From Phytobacter palmae (lineage in GTDB: Bacteria > Pseudomonadota > Gammaproteobacteria > Enterobacterales > Enterobacteriaceae): a stretch of DNA of 64,000 bases. A program made the translations under genes and the position numbers. Below, piece by piece: positions 28,483-39,147 of the stretch. Position 1 is the first letter of the stretch. Each line of letters begins with the position of its first letter. The stretch covers positions 1-64,000 of the forward strand of contig FONB01000002.1 in assembly GCA_900112785.1 (NCBI GenBank), given 5' to 3'. The notes under the pieces were generated by a model that saw only the letters and a list, made by a program, of their open reading frames with translations, ran no database searches and was not told the DNA's origin.

Positions 28483-30249
28483 TTAGTAAGTACGAATCTT
28501 CGGCGGGAAAGCCGGGCGCAGTTTCGGTTCCATATTGACGCTACGGCGCGTCATGGATTCCGTCTCTGGCAGATACAGGGAATGGCACAGCCAGTTTTCA
28601 TCATCACGCTCCGGGAAGTCGAAGCGGCTATGCGCGCCACGGCTCTCGGTACGGAAGTTGGCAGATACCGCCGTCGCGTACGCGGTTTCCATCAGGTTAT
28701 CCAGCTCCAGACACTCAACACGCTGGGTGTTAAATTCACTGGAGGTGTCATCAAGACGGGCATTTTTCAGACGTTCGCGAATCACTTTCAGTTGTTCAAG
28801 ACCTTTCGCCATCGCGTCACCTTCACGGAAGACCGAGAAGTTATGCTGCATACATTCCTGCAACGCTTTACGGATGGTCACCGGATCTTCACCGGTGCGG
28901 TTGTTGTTCCAGCGATTGAGACGTTCCAGCGAACCTTCGATATCCGATTCACTGGCATCACGCAGAACGCCCTGCTCAGCGATAGACTCTTGCAGATGCA
29001 GACCTGCCGCACGACCAAAGACCACAAGGTCAAGCAGAGAGTTGCCGCCCAGACGGTTGGCACCGTGCACCGATACGCAGGCGATTTCGCCCACCGCAAA
29101 CAGCCCAGGAATCACCACATCTTCGCCCTGCGCGTTCACCGTCAGCGCCTGACCGGTTACTTTGGTCGGGATCCCGCCCATCATATAGTGGCAGGTTGGG
29201 ATCACCGGGATCGGCTCTTTTACAGGATCGACGTGCGCAAAAGTACGGGACAGCTCCAGAATGCCAGGCAAACGCGACTCCAGCACCTCTTTGCCGAGGT
29301 GATCGAGTTTCAGTTTGGCATGTGGCCCCCACGGACCATCACAGCCACGACCTTCGCGGATTTCGATCATAATGGAACGTGCCACCACATCACGGCCCGC
29401 CAGGTCTTTTGCGTTCGGCGCATAGCGCTCCATGAAACGCTCACCATGTTTATTTAACAGATAGCCGCCTTCACCGCGGCAACCTTCGGTGACCAGCACC
29501 CCTGCCCCGGCGATACCGGTTGGGTGGAACTGCCACATTTCCATATCCTGCACCGGTACACCGGCACGCAGCGCCATCCCGACACCGTCGCCGGTATTGA
29601 TATGCGCGTTAGTGGTGGACTGGTAAATACGACCCGCGCCGCCCGTTGCCAGCACGGTCGCCCGGGCTTTGAAGTAAACCACTTCACCGGTTTCAATGCA
29701 GAGTGCGGTACAACCGACAACTGCACCATCCTGGTTTTTCACCAGATCCAGCGCATACCACTCGGAAAAAATAGTAGTGTGGTTTTTAAGGTTTTGCTGA
29801 TAAAGCGTATGTAATAACGCGTGCCCGGTACGGTCAGCCGCCGCTGCGGTACGCGCAGCCTGCTCGCCGCCGAAATTTTTCGACTGGCCGCCGAACGGAC
29901 GCTGGTAGATACGGCCATCATCGAGACGCGAAAACGGCAGGCCCATATGTTCCAGTTCCAGAATGGCTTCCGGACCGGTTTTACACATATATTCGATGGC
30001 ATCCTGGTCGCCGATGTAATCGGAACCTTTTACCGTATCGTACATGTGCCATTCCCAGTTATCTTCGTGGGTATTACCCAGCGCTACCGTAATGCCACCC
30101 TGCGCGGATACGGTGTGAGAACGGGTTGGAAAAACTTTAGAAAGCAGCGCGCAGGTCTGGCCGCTTTGGGAAATTTGTAACGCCGCGCGCATACCTGCGC
30201 CGCCTGCGCCAATAACGACAGCATCAAATTCTCTGACTGGCAGTTTCAT
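28483..30249 (-). CDS. sdhA: Succinate dehydrogenase flavoprotein subunit
   Basis: SdhA oxidises succinate to fumarate with covalently bound FAD. It has 588 residues with the FAD-binding motif [14 protein letters not shown] and flavinylated His45 (SHTVSAQGG); the sequence is essentially E. coli-like to the end (PPKIRTY). The ATG at 30249 overlaps the sdhD stop by one base (TGATG); a slightly longer in-frame start exists but does not fit the family. Confidence 0.98.
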   Translation of the reverse strand: MKLPVREFDAVVIGAGGAGMRAALQISQSGQTCALLSKVFPTRSHTVSAQGGITVALGNTHEDNWEWHMYDTVKGSDYIGDQDAIEYMCKTGPEAILELEHMGLPFSRLDDGRIYQRPFGGQSKNFGGEQAARTAAAADRTGHALLHTLYQQNLKNHTTIFSEWYALDLVKNQDGAVVGCTALCIETGEVVYFKARATVLATGGAGRIYQSTTNAHINTGDGVGMALRAGVPVQDMEMWQFHPTGIAGAGVLVTEGCRGEGGYLLNKHGERFMERYAPNAKDLAGRDVVARSIMIEIREGRGCDGPWGPHAKLKLDHLGKEVLESRLPGILELSRTFAHVDPVKEPIPVIPTCHYMMGGIPTKVTGQALTVNAQGEDVVIPGLFAVGEIACVSVHGANRLGGNSLLDLVVFGRAAGLHLQESIAEQGVLRDASESDIEGSLERLNRWNNNRTGEDPVTIRKALQECMQHNFSVFREGDAMAKGLEQLKVIRERLKNARLDDTSSEFNTQRVECLELDNLMETAYATAVSANFRTESRGAHSRFDFPERDDENWLCHSLYLPETESMTRRSVNMEPKLRPAFPPKIRTY

Positions 30250-30596
30250 CACACACCCCACACCACAACGAATCCATAAATAACGTAAGCCGCGAGTGCA
30301 ACGACGATAGCCAGTTGCAGAATCAGGCGCACAGCCAGCGGTTTAACGTAGTCGGTCAACACCTGCCACATGCCAATCCAGGCATGAATCAAAATGGAGA
30401 ACAATGCCAGCAGGGTGAAGACTTTTGTGAATGCGGATGAGAAGAAGCCTGTCCAGACTTGCCAGGTAATATCGCCAGTGATAGCGAAAAAACCGACCAT
30501 ATAGATGATATAGAGCGTCAGGACAATTGCGGTAGCGCGGACGAGAATGAAGTCATGTACGCCGTTGCGTCCTAATGCGGAGGCGTTGCTTACCAT
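30249..30596 (-). CDS. sdhD: Succinate dehydrogenase membrane anchor SdhD
   Basis: Cytochrome b556 anchor subunit with three membrane helices, contributing to the quinone site and heme b ligation (His in [20 protein letters not shown]). It has 115 residues, as in E. coli. It overlaps sdhC by 7 bases and sdhA by 1 base, so it is tightly coupled translationally. Confidence 0.97.
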   Translation of the reverse strand: MVSNASALGRNGVHDFILVRATAIVLTLYIIYMVGFFAITGDITWQVWTGFFSSAFTKVFTLLALFSILIHAWIGMWQVLTDYVKPLAVRLILQLAIVVALAAYVIYGFVVVWGV

Positions 30597-30979
30597 ACGA
30601 GGACTCCTGCGAGAAGTGAAAGCACGACAGTAATTGCAAATGACACGTTGGCGGAACGTTTTCCTGCCTCAAAAGTTTCTTCCAGCCAGCCAAAATCCAT
30701 CAGCATGTGGCGAATACCGCCAACTGCATGATAAGCCAGCGCAGTCAGAATGCCCCACAAAATGAATTTAACAAAAAAACCACTCATAATAGCGGAGGCG
30801 GACTGGAAACCTTCTTCGGATGACAGCGACAGGCCCAGCAACCACAGCAGGATACCGACCGCCACAAAAGTGATGACGCCGGAAACGCGGTGAAGAATGG
30901 ACGCTATTGCCGTAACAGGAAACCGGATCGTTGTAAGATCCAGATTAACAGGTCTTTGTTTTTTCACATTTTTTATCAT
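30590..30979 (-). CDS. sdhC: Succinate dehydrogenase cytochrome b556 subunit SdhC
   Basis: Membrane anchor with three helices, a heme b ligand (His in [15 protein letters not shown]) and the ubiquinone-site Ser and Arg in [10 protein letters not shown]. It has 129 residues from [15 protein letters not shown]. An upstream in-frame start would add five codons, but 30979 gives the conserved N-terminus. First gene of sdhCDAB-sucABCD, divergent from gltA. Confidence 0.97.
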   Translation of the reverse strand: MIKNVKKQRPVNLDLTTIRFPVTAIASILHRVSGVITFVAVGILLWLLGLSLSSEEGFQSASAIMSGFFVKFILWGILTALAYHAVGGIRHMLMDFGWLEETFEAGKRSANVSFAITVVLSLLAGVLVW

Positions 30980-31631
30980 GAATAACGCCCACATGCTGTT
31001 CTTATAGTTTCCTTCCTCCGGTCTGCTTGCGGGTCAGACAGCGTCCTTTTCTATAACTGCGCGTAATGCAAAAACTCAGCTTCCAGATGCGAAACGACAG
31101 GTTACAACGCTGGGTGGCTCGGGATTGCAGGGTATTCCGGAGACCTGGCGGCAGTATAGGTCGTTCACAAAATCATTACAATTATCCTACATATAGTTTG
31201 TCGGGTTTTATGCTGAACAGTGATCATGGTCACGATAACAACATTATTTTAAAATTTAATCATCTGATTTGACAAAAGTTAAACATTCTTGTTACAAACT
31301 TCATCAGAAGAGAGATATAATTCGCAAAAGTTATGGGGTCTATCTTTCACCTGCAAATAAGTTATGCAACAGTGAGATGAAGTTGACCGAATTTATCAGG
31401 ACAGTTATTAGTGATAGCAGGTTTGACAAAATCCGACTGCTAAGAACCTGATTTGTTGCTGTTTTGACTGTACTTTCAATGTGTACCTGCTAGCGCCCAT
31501 CGCTCTGTACCCTGGTTTTTCCTCTCATCAGAGCAGCGAGCCAAATAATAATCTGGTAGCGTTAAAAGGCAGTTTGAATGCAAATCCGGTAACAGGTAGT
31601 CTTAAGCAATAAGGCGCTAAGGAGACCGTAA
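30980..31631. other. 652-base divergent control region, sdhC / gltA
   Basis: No gene could be supported here. The region is A+T-rich and must hold the promoters of both TCA-cycle transcription units. A CRP-type site is at 31219-31234. A possible gltA promoter is TTGACA (31269-31274) with TTACAA 17 bases downstream, which is only a moderate match. Confidence 0.65.
31219..31234. promoter_or_regulatory. CRP-type site between sdhC and gltA
   Basis: AGTGA-TCATGG-TCACG matches the TGTGA-N6-TCACA consensus at 8 of 10 positions. Both flanking units are known catabolite-responsive genes in E. coli. Confidence 0.6.
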
Positions 31632-32918
31632 ATGGCTGATAAAAAAGCAAACATCACCTACAATGGTGACGCTGCTATTGAACTGGATGTGCTAAAGGGC
31701 ACGCTCGGTCAGGATGTTATTGATATCCGTAGTCTCGGTTCAAAAGGTGTATTCACTTTTGACCCAGGTTTCACCTCTACCGCATCATGCGAATCCAAAA
31801 TCACCTTCATTGATGGCGACGAAGGTATCCTGTTGCATCGTGGTTTCCCTATCGACCAACTGGCTACCGATTCCAACTATCTGGAAGTATGCTATATCCT
31901 GCTGTACGGCGAAAAACCGACGCAAGAACAATACGATGAGTTCAAACTTACCGTTACCCGCCACACGATGATTCACGAACAGATTACCCGTCTGTTCCAT
32001 GGCTTCCGTCGTGACTCCCACCCGATGGCGGTCCTGTGTGGCGTTACCGGTGCGCTGGCGGCGTTCTACCACGACTCTCTGGACGTGAACAATCCGCGTC
32101 ACCGTGAGATCGCGGCCTTCCGTCTGCTGTCCAAGATGCCGACCGTGGCAGCGATGTGTTACAAATACTCTATCGGTCAACCTTTCGTTTATCCGCGCAA
32201 CGATCTTTCCTACGCGGGCAACTTCCTGAACATGATGTTCTCCACGCCGTGTGAAAAATATGAAGTTAACCCGGTGCTGGAACGCGCAATGGACCGTATC
32301 CTGATCCTGCACGCTGACCATGAACAGAACGCTTCCACCTCCACCGTCCGTACCGCAGGCTCCTCGGGCGCTAACCCGTTTGCATGTATCGCTGCGGGTA
32401 TTGCCTCCCTGTGGGGACCGGCGCACGGCGGCGCAAACGAAGCTGCGCTGAAAATGCTCGAAGAGATCAGCACCGTTAAACACATTCCGGAATTCCTGCG
32501 TCGCGCCAAAGACAAGAACGATTCGTTCCGTCTGATGGGCTTCGGTCACCGTGTCTACAAAAACTATGACCCGCGTGCAACCGTAATGCGTGAGACCTGC
32601 CACGAAGTATTACGTGAACTGGGTACTAAAGATGATCTGCTGGAAGTGGCGATGGAACTTGAGCATATTGCGCTCAACGACCCCTACTTCATCGAACGTA
32701 AGCTTTACCCGAACGTGGACTTTTACTCTGGCATCATCCTTAAAGCGATGGGCATTCCCTCTTCCATGTTTACCGTTATCTTCGCGATGGCACGTACCGT
32801 GGGCTGGATTGCGCACTGGAACGAAATGCACGACGACGGCATTAAAATTGCCCGTCCACGTCAGCTGTACACCGGTTATGAAAAACGCGATTTCAAAACC
32901 GATCTCGAAAAGCACTAA
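31632..32918 (+). CDS. gltA: Citrate synthase (type II)
   Basis: GltA condenses acetyl-CoA and oxaloacetate to citrate, the entry step of the TCA cycle. It has 428 residues, one more than in E. coli, the difference being at the C-terminus (TDLEKH). The catalytic histidines in HADHEQNAS and [11 protein letters not shown] and the catalytic aspartate in PNVDFYSG are intact. The start is supported by AAGGAGA a few bases upstream of the ATG. It is monocistronic, ending at a strong terminator. Confidence 0.98.
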   Translation: MADKKANITYNGDAAIELDVLKGTLGQDVIDIRSLGSKGVFTFDPGFTSTASCESKITFIDGDEGILLHRGFPIDQLATDSNYLEVCYILLYGEKPTQEQYDEFKLTVTRHTMIHEQITRLFHGFRRDSHPMAVLCGVTGALAAFYHDSLDVNNPRHREIAAFRLLSKMPTVAAMCYKYSIGQPFVYPRNDLSYAGNFLNMMFSTPCEKYEVNPVLERAMDRILILHADHEQNASTSTVRTAGSSGANPFACIAAGIASLWGPAHGGANEAALKMLEEISTVKHIPEFLRRAKDKNDSFRLMGFGHRVYKNYDPRATVMRETCHEVLRELGTKDDLLEVAMELEHIALNDPYFIERKLYPNVDFYSGIILKAMGIPSSMFTVIFAMARTVGWIAHWNEMHDDGIKIARPRQLYTGYEKRDFKTDLEKH

Positions 32919-32930
32919 ACTGCTGATGAT

Positions 32931-32957
32931 AAAAAACCCGCTACGGCGGGTTTTTTA
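32931..32957 (+). terminator. Terminator of gltA
   Basis: A-run, stem CCCGC/GCGGG with loop TACG, then TTTTTT. The symmetry may also let it act on the convergent nei transcript. Confidence 0.88.
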
Positions 32958-33004
32958 TTGGTCGTCATCTGCCGACAATGGCACATCTGCTCTGCTAAAC
33001 AGGA

Positions 33005-33796
33005 TTATTTCTGGCACCCCGGGCAGCCATAAAAAGGGCGCGAGGAGAGAGTAGTTTTTTCAATCATAGTGCCACAGCGCCCGCAGGCCTCACCGTCCCG
33101 GTGAAAAACGTTAAAGCGAAATAGCACCCCGTGGTGGTGATTTTCATCCACCCTGCCGCGCGTCTGGTAGGAAAGACGGGGAATATCAAGCAGCGCCCGT
33201 GCCAGTCTGTCCAGTTGAGCCTCATTGAGATCGATCGCTTTATGCTGAGGCGCAAGCGCGGCATGCCACAGAATTTCAACGCGCAAATAATTTCCCAATC
33301 CGGCGAGAAACGCCTGGTCAAGCAGCAAACCGGAAAACTGACGGCGACAAAAGCGGGGAGATAATAATCGCGATTTGACCTGCTCTACGGTCAGCGACAT
33401 ATCCAGCACATCCGGGCCTACGCGCTGTAAGAAAGGGTGAACCGCCAGCTCGTCGGCGGTCAGCATCTCAATGTCGGATGCGCTGTAAAGCAAAATGACT
33501 TTGTCTTTTGCCGCCAGCCGTACACGCAACACGCGATTGGTTTCTGTCACCTCGCCTGCATCGGCCACCCGCCAGACGCCATACAGCTGATTATGGCTGT
33601 ACATCGTCATGCCACTGGAAAAGTGGGTCAACAGCGCTTTTCCACGTGTTTCAATACGTTCAACACACTCGCCGATGAGCGTCGGCGCGAAAGTCTGAAG
33701 ATGGGGAAAAGCAAACCAGACATCCGTGAGCGGTTTACCTTTTATGGCCGCTTCAAGACTGTCTGCTGCGCGGCGAATTTCCGGGCCTTCTGGCAT
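33005..33796 (-). CDS. nei: Endonuclease VIII (DNA glycosylase/AP lyase)
   Basis: Nei removes oxidised pyrimidines in base excision repair. It has 263 residues, with the catalytic N-terminal Pro-Glu ([10 protein letters not shown]), the conserved Lys in the RGKALLTHF segment, the H2TH region and the C-terminal zinc finger with four Cys (CGRCG...CPGC). It follows pxpA by 12 bases and ends near convergent gltA. Confidence 0.97.
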   Translation of the reverse strand: MPEGPEIRRAADSLEAAIKGKPLTDVWFAFPHLQTFAPTLIGECVERIETRGKALLTHFSSGMTMYSHNQLYGVWRVADAGEVTETNRVLRVRLAAKDKVILLYSASDIEMLTADELAVHPFLQRVGPDVLDMSLTVEQVKSRLLSPRFCRRQFSGLLLDQAFLAGLGNYLRVEILWHAALAPQHKAIDLNEAQLDRLARALLDIPRLSYQTRGRVDENHHHGVLFRFNVFHRDGEACGRCGTMIEKTTLSSRPFYGCPGCQK

Positions 33797-33808
33797 AACA
33801 GCTTCCTT

Positions 33809-34549
33809 TTAACTTTCTGCACTCACAACAATACCGCACTGATCGAACGCCTCACGCAGGCGGCGGGCAAACGCCAGCGCATGCTCGCCATCGCCATGCA
33901 GGCAGACGGTTTGCGCCCGTAACGGAACATCATGCCCGTTGACGCTTTTTACCTTGCCGGATAACACCATCCCCAGCGTTTGCGTCAGTGCTGTTTCGTC
34001 ATCGTTAATTAACGCCCCCGGCTGTGAACGTGGCACCAGCGTGCCATCATCCTGATAACCGCGATCGGCAAACACTTCCTCGCGCGTGGTAAGGTGAATG
34101 CGTTTTGCGGCGCGAATAAGCTCGCTGCCGGCAAGGCCGACCAGAATTAACGCCGGGTCACAGTCGCGAACCGCACGGGCGATAGCCTCTGCCAGTTGTG
34201 GGTCGACGGCGGCCTGGTTATAAAGCATACCGTGCGGCTTGACGTGGACCATGCGCCCCCCTTGCGCGCGCACAATCGCCGCCAGCGCGCCGCACTGGTA
34301 AAGCGTCTGCGCGTAGACGGTTTCCGGGGGTAACTGCATCGCTGTGCGACCAAAATTCTCCCGGTCAGGAAAGCCTGGATGCGCCCCCACCGCGACCCCA
34401 TTTTTTAATGCTTCGCGTACACATTCGCGCATGGTTTGCGCGTCGCCCGCATGGAAACCACAGGCGATATTGGCCGATGAGACCAGTTGCAGAAGTGCGG
34501 CATCGTTGCCGCACCCCTCCCCCAGATCGGCGTTTAAATCAATTTTCAT
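33809..34549 (-). CDS. pxpA: 5-oxoprolinase subunit A
   Basis: PxpA (YbgL, LamB/YcsF family) is the catalytic subunit that, with PxpB and PxpC, hydrolyses 5-oxoproline to glutamate using ATP. It has 246 residues starting [12 protein letters not shown], with conserved [24 protein letters not shown] and [10 protein letters not shown]. The open frame extends 61 codons upstream within pxpC, but 34549 gives the family start and an 11-base overlap with pxpC. Confidence 0.95.
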   Translation of the reverse strand: MKIDLNADLGEGCGNDAALLQLVSSANIACGFHAGDAQTMRECVREALKNGVAVGAHPGFPDRENFGRTAMQLPPETVYAQTLYQCGALAAIVRAQGGRMVHVKPHGMLYNQAAVDPQLAEAIARAVRDCDPALILVGLAGSELIRAAKRIHLTTREEVFADRGYQDDGTLVPRSQPGALINDDETALTQTLGMVLSGKVKSVNGHDVPLRAQTVCLHGDGEHALAFARRLREAFDQCGIVVSAES

Positions 34550-35471
34550 TACGCAACCGCCATGATAGCTGTGCCAGGTAACGCTGCTGGTCTTGTCGTG
34601 CCGCCAGCGCCTCCTCCAGCGTACAGGGGACAAAATGGATAGGATGGCCAAGAGGGATCTGCGCCAGATGATACATATCGGCTTCGATGATGCAGGCAAT
34701 CCGTGGATAGCCGCCCGTTGTCTGGGCATCATTCATCAGAACAATAGGCTGCCCATTTGGCGGCACCTGCACCACACCGGGTAAAAGCCCATGGGAAACC
34801 AGTTCGCGATCGGTTGAGCGGATTAATTTATGGCCCTGCAAACGGTATCCCATACGGTTGCTTTGCGGATCGAGATGCCAGGGCACGCGCCAGAAGGCTT
34901 CTTGCGAATGCTGATCAAACTCCCGGTACTCCGGCCCCGGCAGTGCGCGGATGCGATTACCCCATAACAGCTGCTTCACCCCTTGCGGCCCTTTAAAGTT
35001 TTGCGTAACAGACCGTAGCGGAATTTCATCACCATCCCGAAGCAAGCGGCCTTCCAGACCACCTAACCCGGTTTTTAAATCAGTACTGCAGGAACCCAGC
35101 ACTTCCGGCACATCCAGACCACCAGCCACCGCCAGATAGCTGCGCATGCCGTGCTGTGGTCGTTTAAGTACCAGTTTTTGCCCCGCCTGGACCGGGTAGC
35201 GCCAGCCTGTCCAGACCGCTTTTCCATCGAGTTTGGCTTCACACCCCGCACCTGTCAGCGCAAACCACGTCGGTTCGCTGAACTGCACCTCACACTGACC
35301 GAGCGTTATCTCAAGGCCTGGCGCATCGCCATCGTTACCAACCAGCGCATTGGCAATGTGCAGTGCCGGGCCATCCAGCGCGCCACAGTAGCTCACGCCG
35401 GATTGCCGCAGTCCCAGGCGTTTACCTGCCTGGATTGTGGTATAGATGCCCGCACGAAGAATTTTCAGCAT
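34539..35471 (-). CDS. pxpC: 5-oxoprolinase subunit C
   Basis: PxpC (YbgK) is the KipA/allophanate-hydrolase-subunit-2-type component of 5-oxoprolinase. It has 310 residues, with family motifs at the start ([18 protein letters not shown]), middle ([22 protein letters not shown]) and end ([13 protein letters not shown]). It overlaps pxpB by 7 bases and pxpA by 11 bases, forming a compact pxpBCA operon. Confidence 0.95.
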   Translation of the reverse strand: MLKILRAGIYTTIQAGKRLGLRQSGVSYCGALDGPALHIANALVGNDGDAPGLEITLGQCEVQFSEPTWFALTGAGCEAKLDGKAVWTGWRYPVQAGQKLVLKRPQHGMRSYLAVAGGLDVPEVLGSCSTDLKTGLGGLEGRLLRDGDEIPLRSVTQNFKGPQGVKQLLWGNRIRALPGPEYREFDQHSQEAFWRVPWHLDPQSNRMGYRLQGHKLIRSTDRELVSHGLLPGVVQVPPNGQPIVLMNDAQTTGGYPRIACIIEADMYHLAQIPLGHPIHFVPCTLEEALAARQDQQRYLAQLSWRLRNEN

Positions 35472-36121
35472 ATGCCCTCCTTACGCGGAATAAAGCGCAG
35501 CGTGTCGCCGGGGCGAAGTAAGACAGGTTCTGCAAGAGAAGGGCTAAACAGCGGTAGTTCCGTGCGGCCAATCAGGTTCCAGCCACCCGGCGTTTCCAGC
35601 GGATAGATCCCCGTTTGCGCACCGCCGATGGCAACAGAACCGGCAGGCACACGCACACGAGGTTCGGCGCGACGCGGCGTGGCGAGGTTTTCTGGCATGC
35701 CACCCAGATAGGGGAAACCCGGCTGAAAACCTAAAAACCACACCACATAATCAATGGAAGCATGCAGATCGACGACCTGCTTTTGCGTAAGCCCGGTGTG
35801 GCGCGCCACATCAGGAAGGTCAGGTCCGGCATCGCCACCGTAGATAACCGGAATGTCGATCTGCCGTGATTCTGGCTCCAGCGCTTCACTCTCCTCCCAC
35901 CAGCGCTGTAAACGCTCAATGGCATCCAGCGCCAGGGTTTGTGGCTCGCGCAGCACCACGGTGATGTTATTCATCCCCGGAATAGCTTCCACCACATCGG
36001 ATACCTCTGCCAGACGCTGCGTTAAGCGCCAGATACGTTTTTGCGTGGCCAGCGTAACCGGAGGCTCCAGCTCCAGCACGACGGCAGTCTCACCTAACAG
36101 ATAACAACGTGCTCGCTGCAC
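35465..36121 (-). CDS. pxpB: 5-oxoprolinase subunit B
   Basis: PxpB (YbgJ) is the KipI/allophanate-hydrolase-subunit-1-type component. It has 218 residues with the conserved [18 protein letters not shown] region and [25 protein letters not shown]. First gene of pxpBCA. In K-12 it directly follows ybgI; here two fimbrial-type genes lie between ybgI and pxpB. Confidence 0.95.
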   Translation of the reverse strand: MQRARCYLLGETAVVLELEPPVTLATQKRIWRLTQRLAEVSDVVEAIPGMNNITVVLREPQTLALDAIERLQRWWEESEALEPESRQIDIPVIYGGDAGPDLPDVARHTGLTQKQVVDLHASIDYVVWFLGFQPGFPYLGGMPENLATPRRAEPRVRVPAGSVAIGGAQTGIYPLETPGGWNLIGRTELPLFSPSLAEPVLLRPGDTLRFIPRKEGIC

Positions 36122-36246
36122 TTTCCCGCTCCTTTCTCCACAGGTACGTTACCGATACAAGAATTAAGATAACGTGCACAGTAGGTTCCGTCGACAGGCA
36201 TATCTCTGATGAATAACCGTCCCGCCTCCGGGAAAGGAAAAGAAGA

Positions 36247-37347
36247 CTAATAATAATTAATCAGGTAGGTCACTTTCCCGTTGGCCTTCCCGGCACGAAT
36301 ATCACTGATGCCTGGTGCCGTCTGCATATAGCGCGCCACCAGCGGGATGGTATAGGTTGCCCCCTGGACAGGGGACATCGTGTAATTTTTGGAGCCTTTA
36401 CCCGATGAAAAGTCAACAAGCTGCGGGGAAGCTGAAGTGCCGTAAGCAAGCTGGATCCCCACCCCGGTCGCCGCGTTGCTGCCTGCGTCAACGGGCATGA
36501 TCCCCTGACTGCTGGTGGTGGCATTACCGGGCATCAGCGTCACAGTCATAATGTTATTGGTTGTTCTGCCCGGCGTACTGGTTTTCCCGGTACCATAAAA
36601 AATCGGGCAGTTAATGAGACGAATACTGGCATCCGTCCATGGGCTGGCAAACTTTCCGCCTTCCCGGTAATTTGCGTCATTGGTATGGTGGTTGCCAAGG
36701 TTAACCGAAACATCCGGTGTGTCGCAGGTGGCATTCAGCACATTAAAGGCGGCACTGGCAAAGCTAAAACGTATAAGCGACACGTCGCCATTAGGTAATC
36801 TGGTGGTATCACTGCTGTTGGAAATTTTAATCCCAATGGCAATATTCGGTATAGTAAGCGCACTGATATTAACCACCCGGGTACCGTCCGGAATATTGTC
36901 ATATTTAATTAACTCAACATCAAACGTTATACTTGTAAAGTACACGTTAAGCTTATCGTTACTATAGTTTTCTACGCTCTTGGTATATGGAAAAGTCTTT
37001 CCGGCCCACCAGGCAATGAGTCCAATACCCGGAACATCCGTTTTATAAATACGCTTACCACTCAGCGTAACCGCATCGCCACCACTTTCATAAAAATAGG
37101 TTACTGCACGACTGTAATTTCCTGCCGTATTACAGACAATAGCAGATGTTGGACCTCTATTAATCGTATAGCGGTATAGTACCTGTCCGACTGGAGCGCC
37201 GGGGTCGATAGAGATATTAACGTTCGAAGGCAGCGTTATCGTTGCCTGGTCGGTATTATAGCTGCAATCCGTGCCCCACGCCGCTGCATATATTGGTTTA
37301 CTCACTACCATTAATACCAATAAGCATAGTAATAAATAATTGCGCAT
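36247..37347 (-). CDS. Two-domain fimbrial adhesin (chaperone-usher type)
   Basis: A 366-residue exported protein with a Sec signal peptide (cleavage near PIYA|AAWG). The N-terminal half resembles a lectin or receptor-binding domain. The C-terminal half has a pilin-like Ig domain with a cysteine pair (ATCDTPDVSVNLG...LINCPI) and the terminal pattern GKVTYLINYY, with the penultimate aromatic that chaperones recognise. It is the size of FimH/YbgO-type tip adhesins. It lies 30 bases downstream of the chaperone gene on the same strand. No usher or major pilin gene is in the window. Ligand unknown. Confidence 0.82.
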   Translation of the reverse strand: MRNYLLLCLLVLMVVSKPIYAAAWGTDCSYNTDQATITLPSNVNISIDPGAPVGQVLYRYTINRGPTSAIVCNTAGNYSRAVTYFYESGGDAVTLSGKRIYKTDVPGIGLIAWWAGKTFPYTKSVENYSNDKLNVYFTSITFDVELIKYDNIPDGTRVVNISALTIPNIAIGIKISNSSDTTRLPNGDVSLIRFSFASAAFNVLNATCDTPDVSVNLGNHHTNDANYREGGKFASPWTDASIRLINCPIFYGTGKTSTPGRTTNNIMTVTLMPGNATTSSQGIMPVDAGSNAATGVGIQLAYGTSASPQLVDFSSGKGSKNYTMSPVQGATYTIPLVARYMQTAPGISDIRAGKANGKVTYLINYY

Positions 37348-37377
37348 TTTCTTTTCCCTATGGTTGCTTCATCGCTG

Positions 37378-38082
37378 TTATTTCAGCGCTGACGATAATC
37401 TTTGCTCTCTGCCCAAATCATCGATAATGGTGTAATCCACACCGGAGACCCCGGCCGGTATTTCCGCTGTCGCCAGCCTGGCCTGGCCAAAGGGAGAAAC
37501 CATTTCTCCCGCAACCGACACGGTTTTCCCCGCTGCCATCCACTCCACGTTGAGCAGCGAAATATTATAGGGCGTGGGGTTAAAGACGCTTAATGCGCCG
37601 GATTCGTTTTTCCATTGCAGTTTTTGCGCAGCGTCCTCAGCTTTAAAATTTAACGCTGAGGGTCGGAAAAAGAGTTTGATACGCGTCTGGTAAGCCACAT
37701 TAAGTAAATGATGTCTGCTGTCAGATTTTTTAGGCGGCACAGCCAGCACATTCAGCCAGAAAATGGATTCACGATCTTCGGGCAGGGGTTTCCCGGTATA
37801 GATCAGGCGCAGTGTCTGTCCTTTTCCACCGTCAATACGGGTGATCGGCGGCATAATAACGAACGGCACCGTGTTTTTCCCCGGAGTTACCAGCGGATCA
37901 CCCGTGTCTATCCAGCTTTGTACCAGTGAGGGATGCGTTCCGGTATTTCTCAGGTTCACCGTCACTTCTTTTTTATCTGCGGAGTAAATAACGCGGGTAC
38001 TATCGATAACGATTCCTGCATGTGCAGTAAAGCTCATAATGACTAAAACAAAAGTGATAATGAATCTGTGCTGTTCATCCAT
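37378..38082 (-). CDS. Periplasmic fimbrial chaperone (PapD family)
   Basis: A chaperone of 234 residues with signal peptide (cleavage near TAHA|GIV). PapD-family marks are the subunit-anchoring Arg in DSTRVIY, the FVIMPPITRIDGGKGQTLRLIYTG block, the invariant LPEDRESIFWLNVLAVPP, and RIKLFFRP with the second anchoring Lys. The protein looks complete. I placed the start at 38082; an upstream in-frame ATG would add 12 residues before the signal peptide. It is transcribed first in a pair with the adhesin. A role in folding that adhesin is inferred from adjacency. It resembles the YbgP type. Confidence 0.87.
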   Translation of the reverse strand: MDEQHRFIITFVLVIMSFTAHAGIVIDSTRVIYSADKKEVTVNLRNTGTHPSLVQSWIDTGDPLVTPGKNTVPFVIMPPITRIDGGKGQTLRLIYTGKPLPEDRESIFWLNVLAVPPKKSDSRHHLLNVAYQTRIKLFFRPSALNFKAEDAAQKLQWKNESGALSVFNPTPYNISLLNVEWMAAGKTVSVAGEMVSPFGQARLATAEIPAGVSGVDYTIIDDLGREQRLSSALK

Positions 38083-38386
38083 AACATGACCTTGTGTTGT
38101 ATTTTTGGTGTCCGGCACAATTATTTAATACAGCACTCTCTCAGAATAGAAATTTTAAGCACCCGGTTGTTCGGGAAAGGTAATAAGGACTTTTTTCTCC
38201 TTAAAATGGAGATCATCAGCCGAACGGCTTTTTACGTTTAAGAAATTAATTACACCTCTTTTCAGGACCCAGTGGAGCTGCTAATACATAATCACGATAA
38301 AAATTCAGTGATTAAGAAACAACTCATCAGAAGTAATATCAAAAGTGCGTGTACGCGACCCCCTTGCGAGGATCGCGCAATGTTAT
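38083..38386. other. A+T-rich gap upstream of the chaperone gene
   Basis: No gene is supported. The region is richer in A+T than its surroundings. It contains a hairpin near the ybgI end (38354-38377, CGCGA...TCGCG) that could terminate ybgI, but it has only a short T-run. A chaperone promoter should be here, but I could not identify it with confidence. Confidence 0.5.
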
Positions 38387-39136
38387 TTATGCCGGATTCG
38401 GAATATCAATAAACGTGACGTCCAACTCTGTATTTTCGTTCAGCCATTCACTCAGCGCACGAATACCGCCACGCTCGGTGGCATGATGACCTGCCGCGAA
38501 GAAATGCAGATTCTGCTCACGCGCAGAGTGAATAGTTTGCTCGGAGACCTCTCCGGTAATAAACGCGTCAACGCCAAAACGGGCCGCATTGTCGATAAAG
38601 CCTTGTCCACCACCGGTACACCAGGCGACACGCTTAATCAGTTCGGGCCCGGTATCACCACTCCACAATGGCCTGCGCCCCAGACGGGCTTCAATCCAGG
38701 ATGCCAGTTCCAGACCGGGTACCGGCATCGCCAGTTCGCCCCATGGCAGCAGCGCATCACCGTCAACGGTACCCATCACCGTGATCCCCAAAAGCGAGGC
38801 CAGCTGTACGTTATTGCCCAGCTCAGGGTGTGCATCCAGCGGCAGGTGCCAGCCGTAGAGGTTAATATCATTCGCCAGCAGTGTTTTCAGGCGATTACGC
38901 TTCATACCGCGAATGATGGCCGGTTCGTTCTTCCAGAAATAGCCATGGTGCACTATCACCGCATCGGCCTCCTGGCGTACCGCTTCATCAAGCAATGCCT
39001 GGCTTGCCGTCACCCCAGTGATAATTTTTTTGACGGTTTCGCGTCCCTCAACCTGCAGGCCATTCGGGCCGTAATCGCTGAACGCCGCACTGTTGAGTTT
39101 TTCGTTGATCAGTTTTTCCAGTTCGGTATTTTTCAT
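38387..39136 (-). CDS. ybgI: NIF3 family metal-binding protein YbgI
   Basis: This NIF3/DUF34-family protein forms a toroidal hexamer with a di-metal site; its function is unresolved, and the annotation 'GTP cyclohydrolase 1 type 2 homolog' is by similarity. It has 249 residues with metal-ligand histidines in VIVHHGYFW, WHLPLDAHPELGNN and AAGHHATERGG. Three near-adjacent start codons exist (GTG 39142, ATG 39139, ATG 39136); 39136 matches the family N-terminus MKNTELE. It lies 11 bases after phrB. Confidence 0.93.
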   Translation of the reverse strand: MKNTELEKLINEKLNSAAFSDYGPNGLQVEGRETVKKIITGVTASQALLDEAVRQEADAVIVHHGYFWKNEPAIIRGMKRNRLKTLLANDINLYGWHLPLDAHPELGNNVQLASLLGITVMGTVDGDALLPWGELAMPVPGLELASWIEARLGRRPLWSGDTGPELIKRVAWCTGGGQGFIDNAARFGVDAFITGEVSEQTIHSAREQNLHFFAAGHHATERGGIRALSEWLNENTELDVTFIDIPNPA

Positions 39137-39147
39137 CATCACTCTCT

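Noticed and set aside
31066-31451. Short open frames between sdhC and gltA
   Set aside because: A+T-rich control region; no ribosome-binding sites or conserved products recognised.
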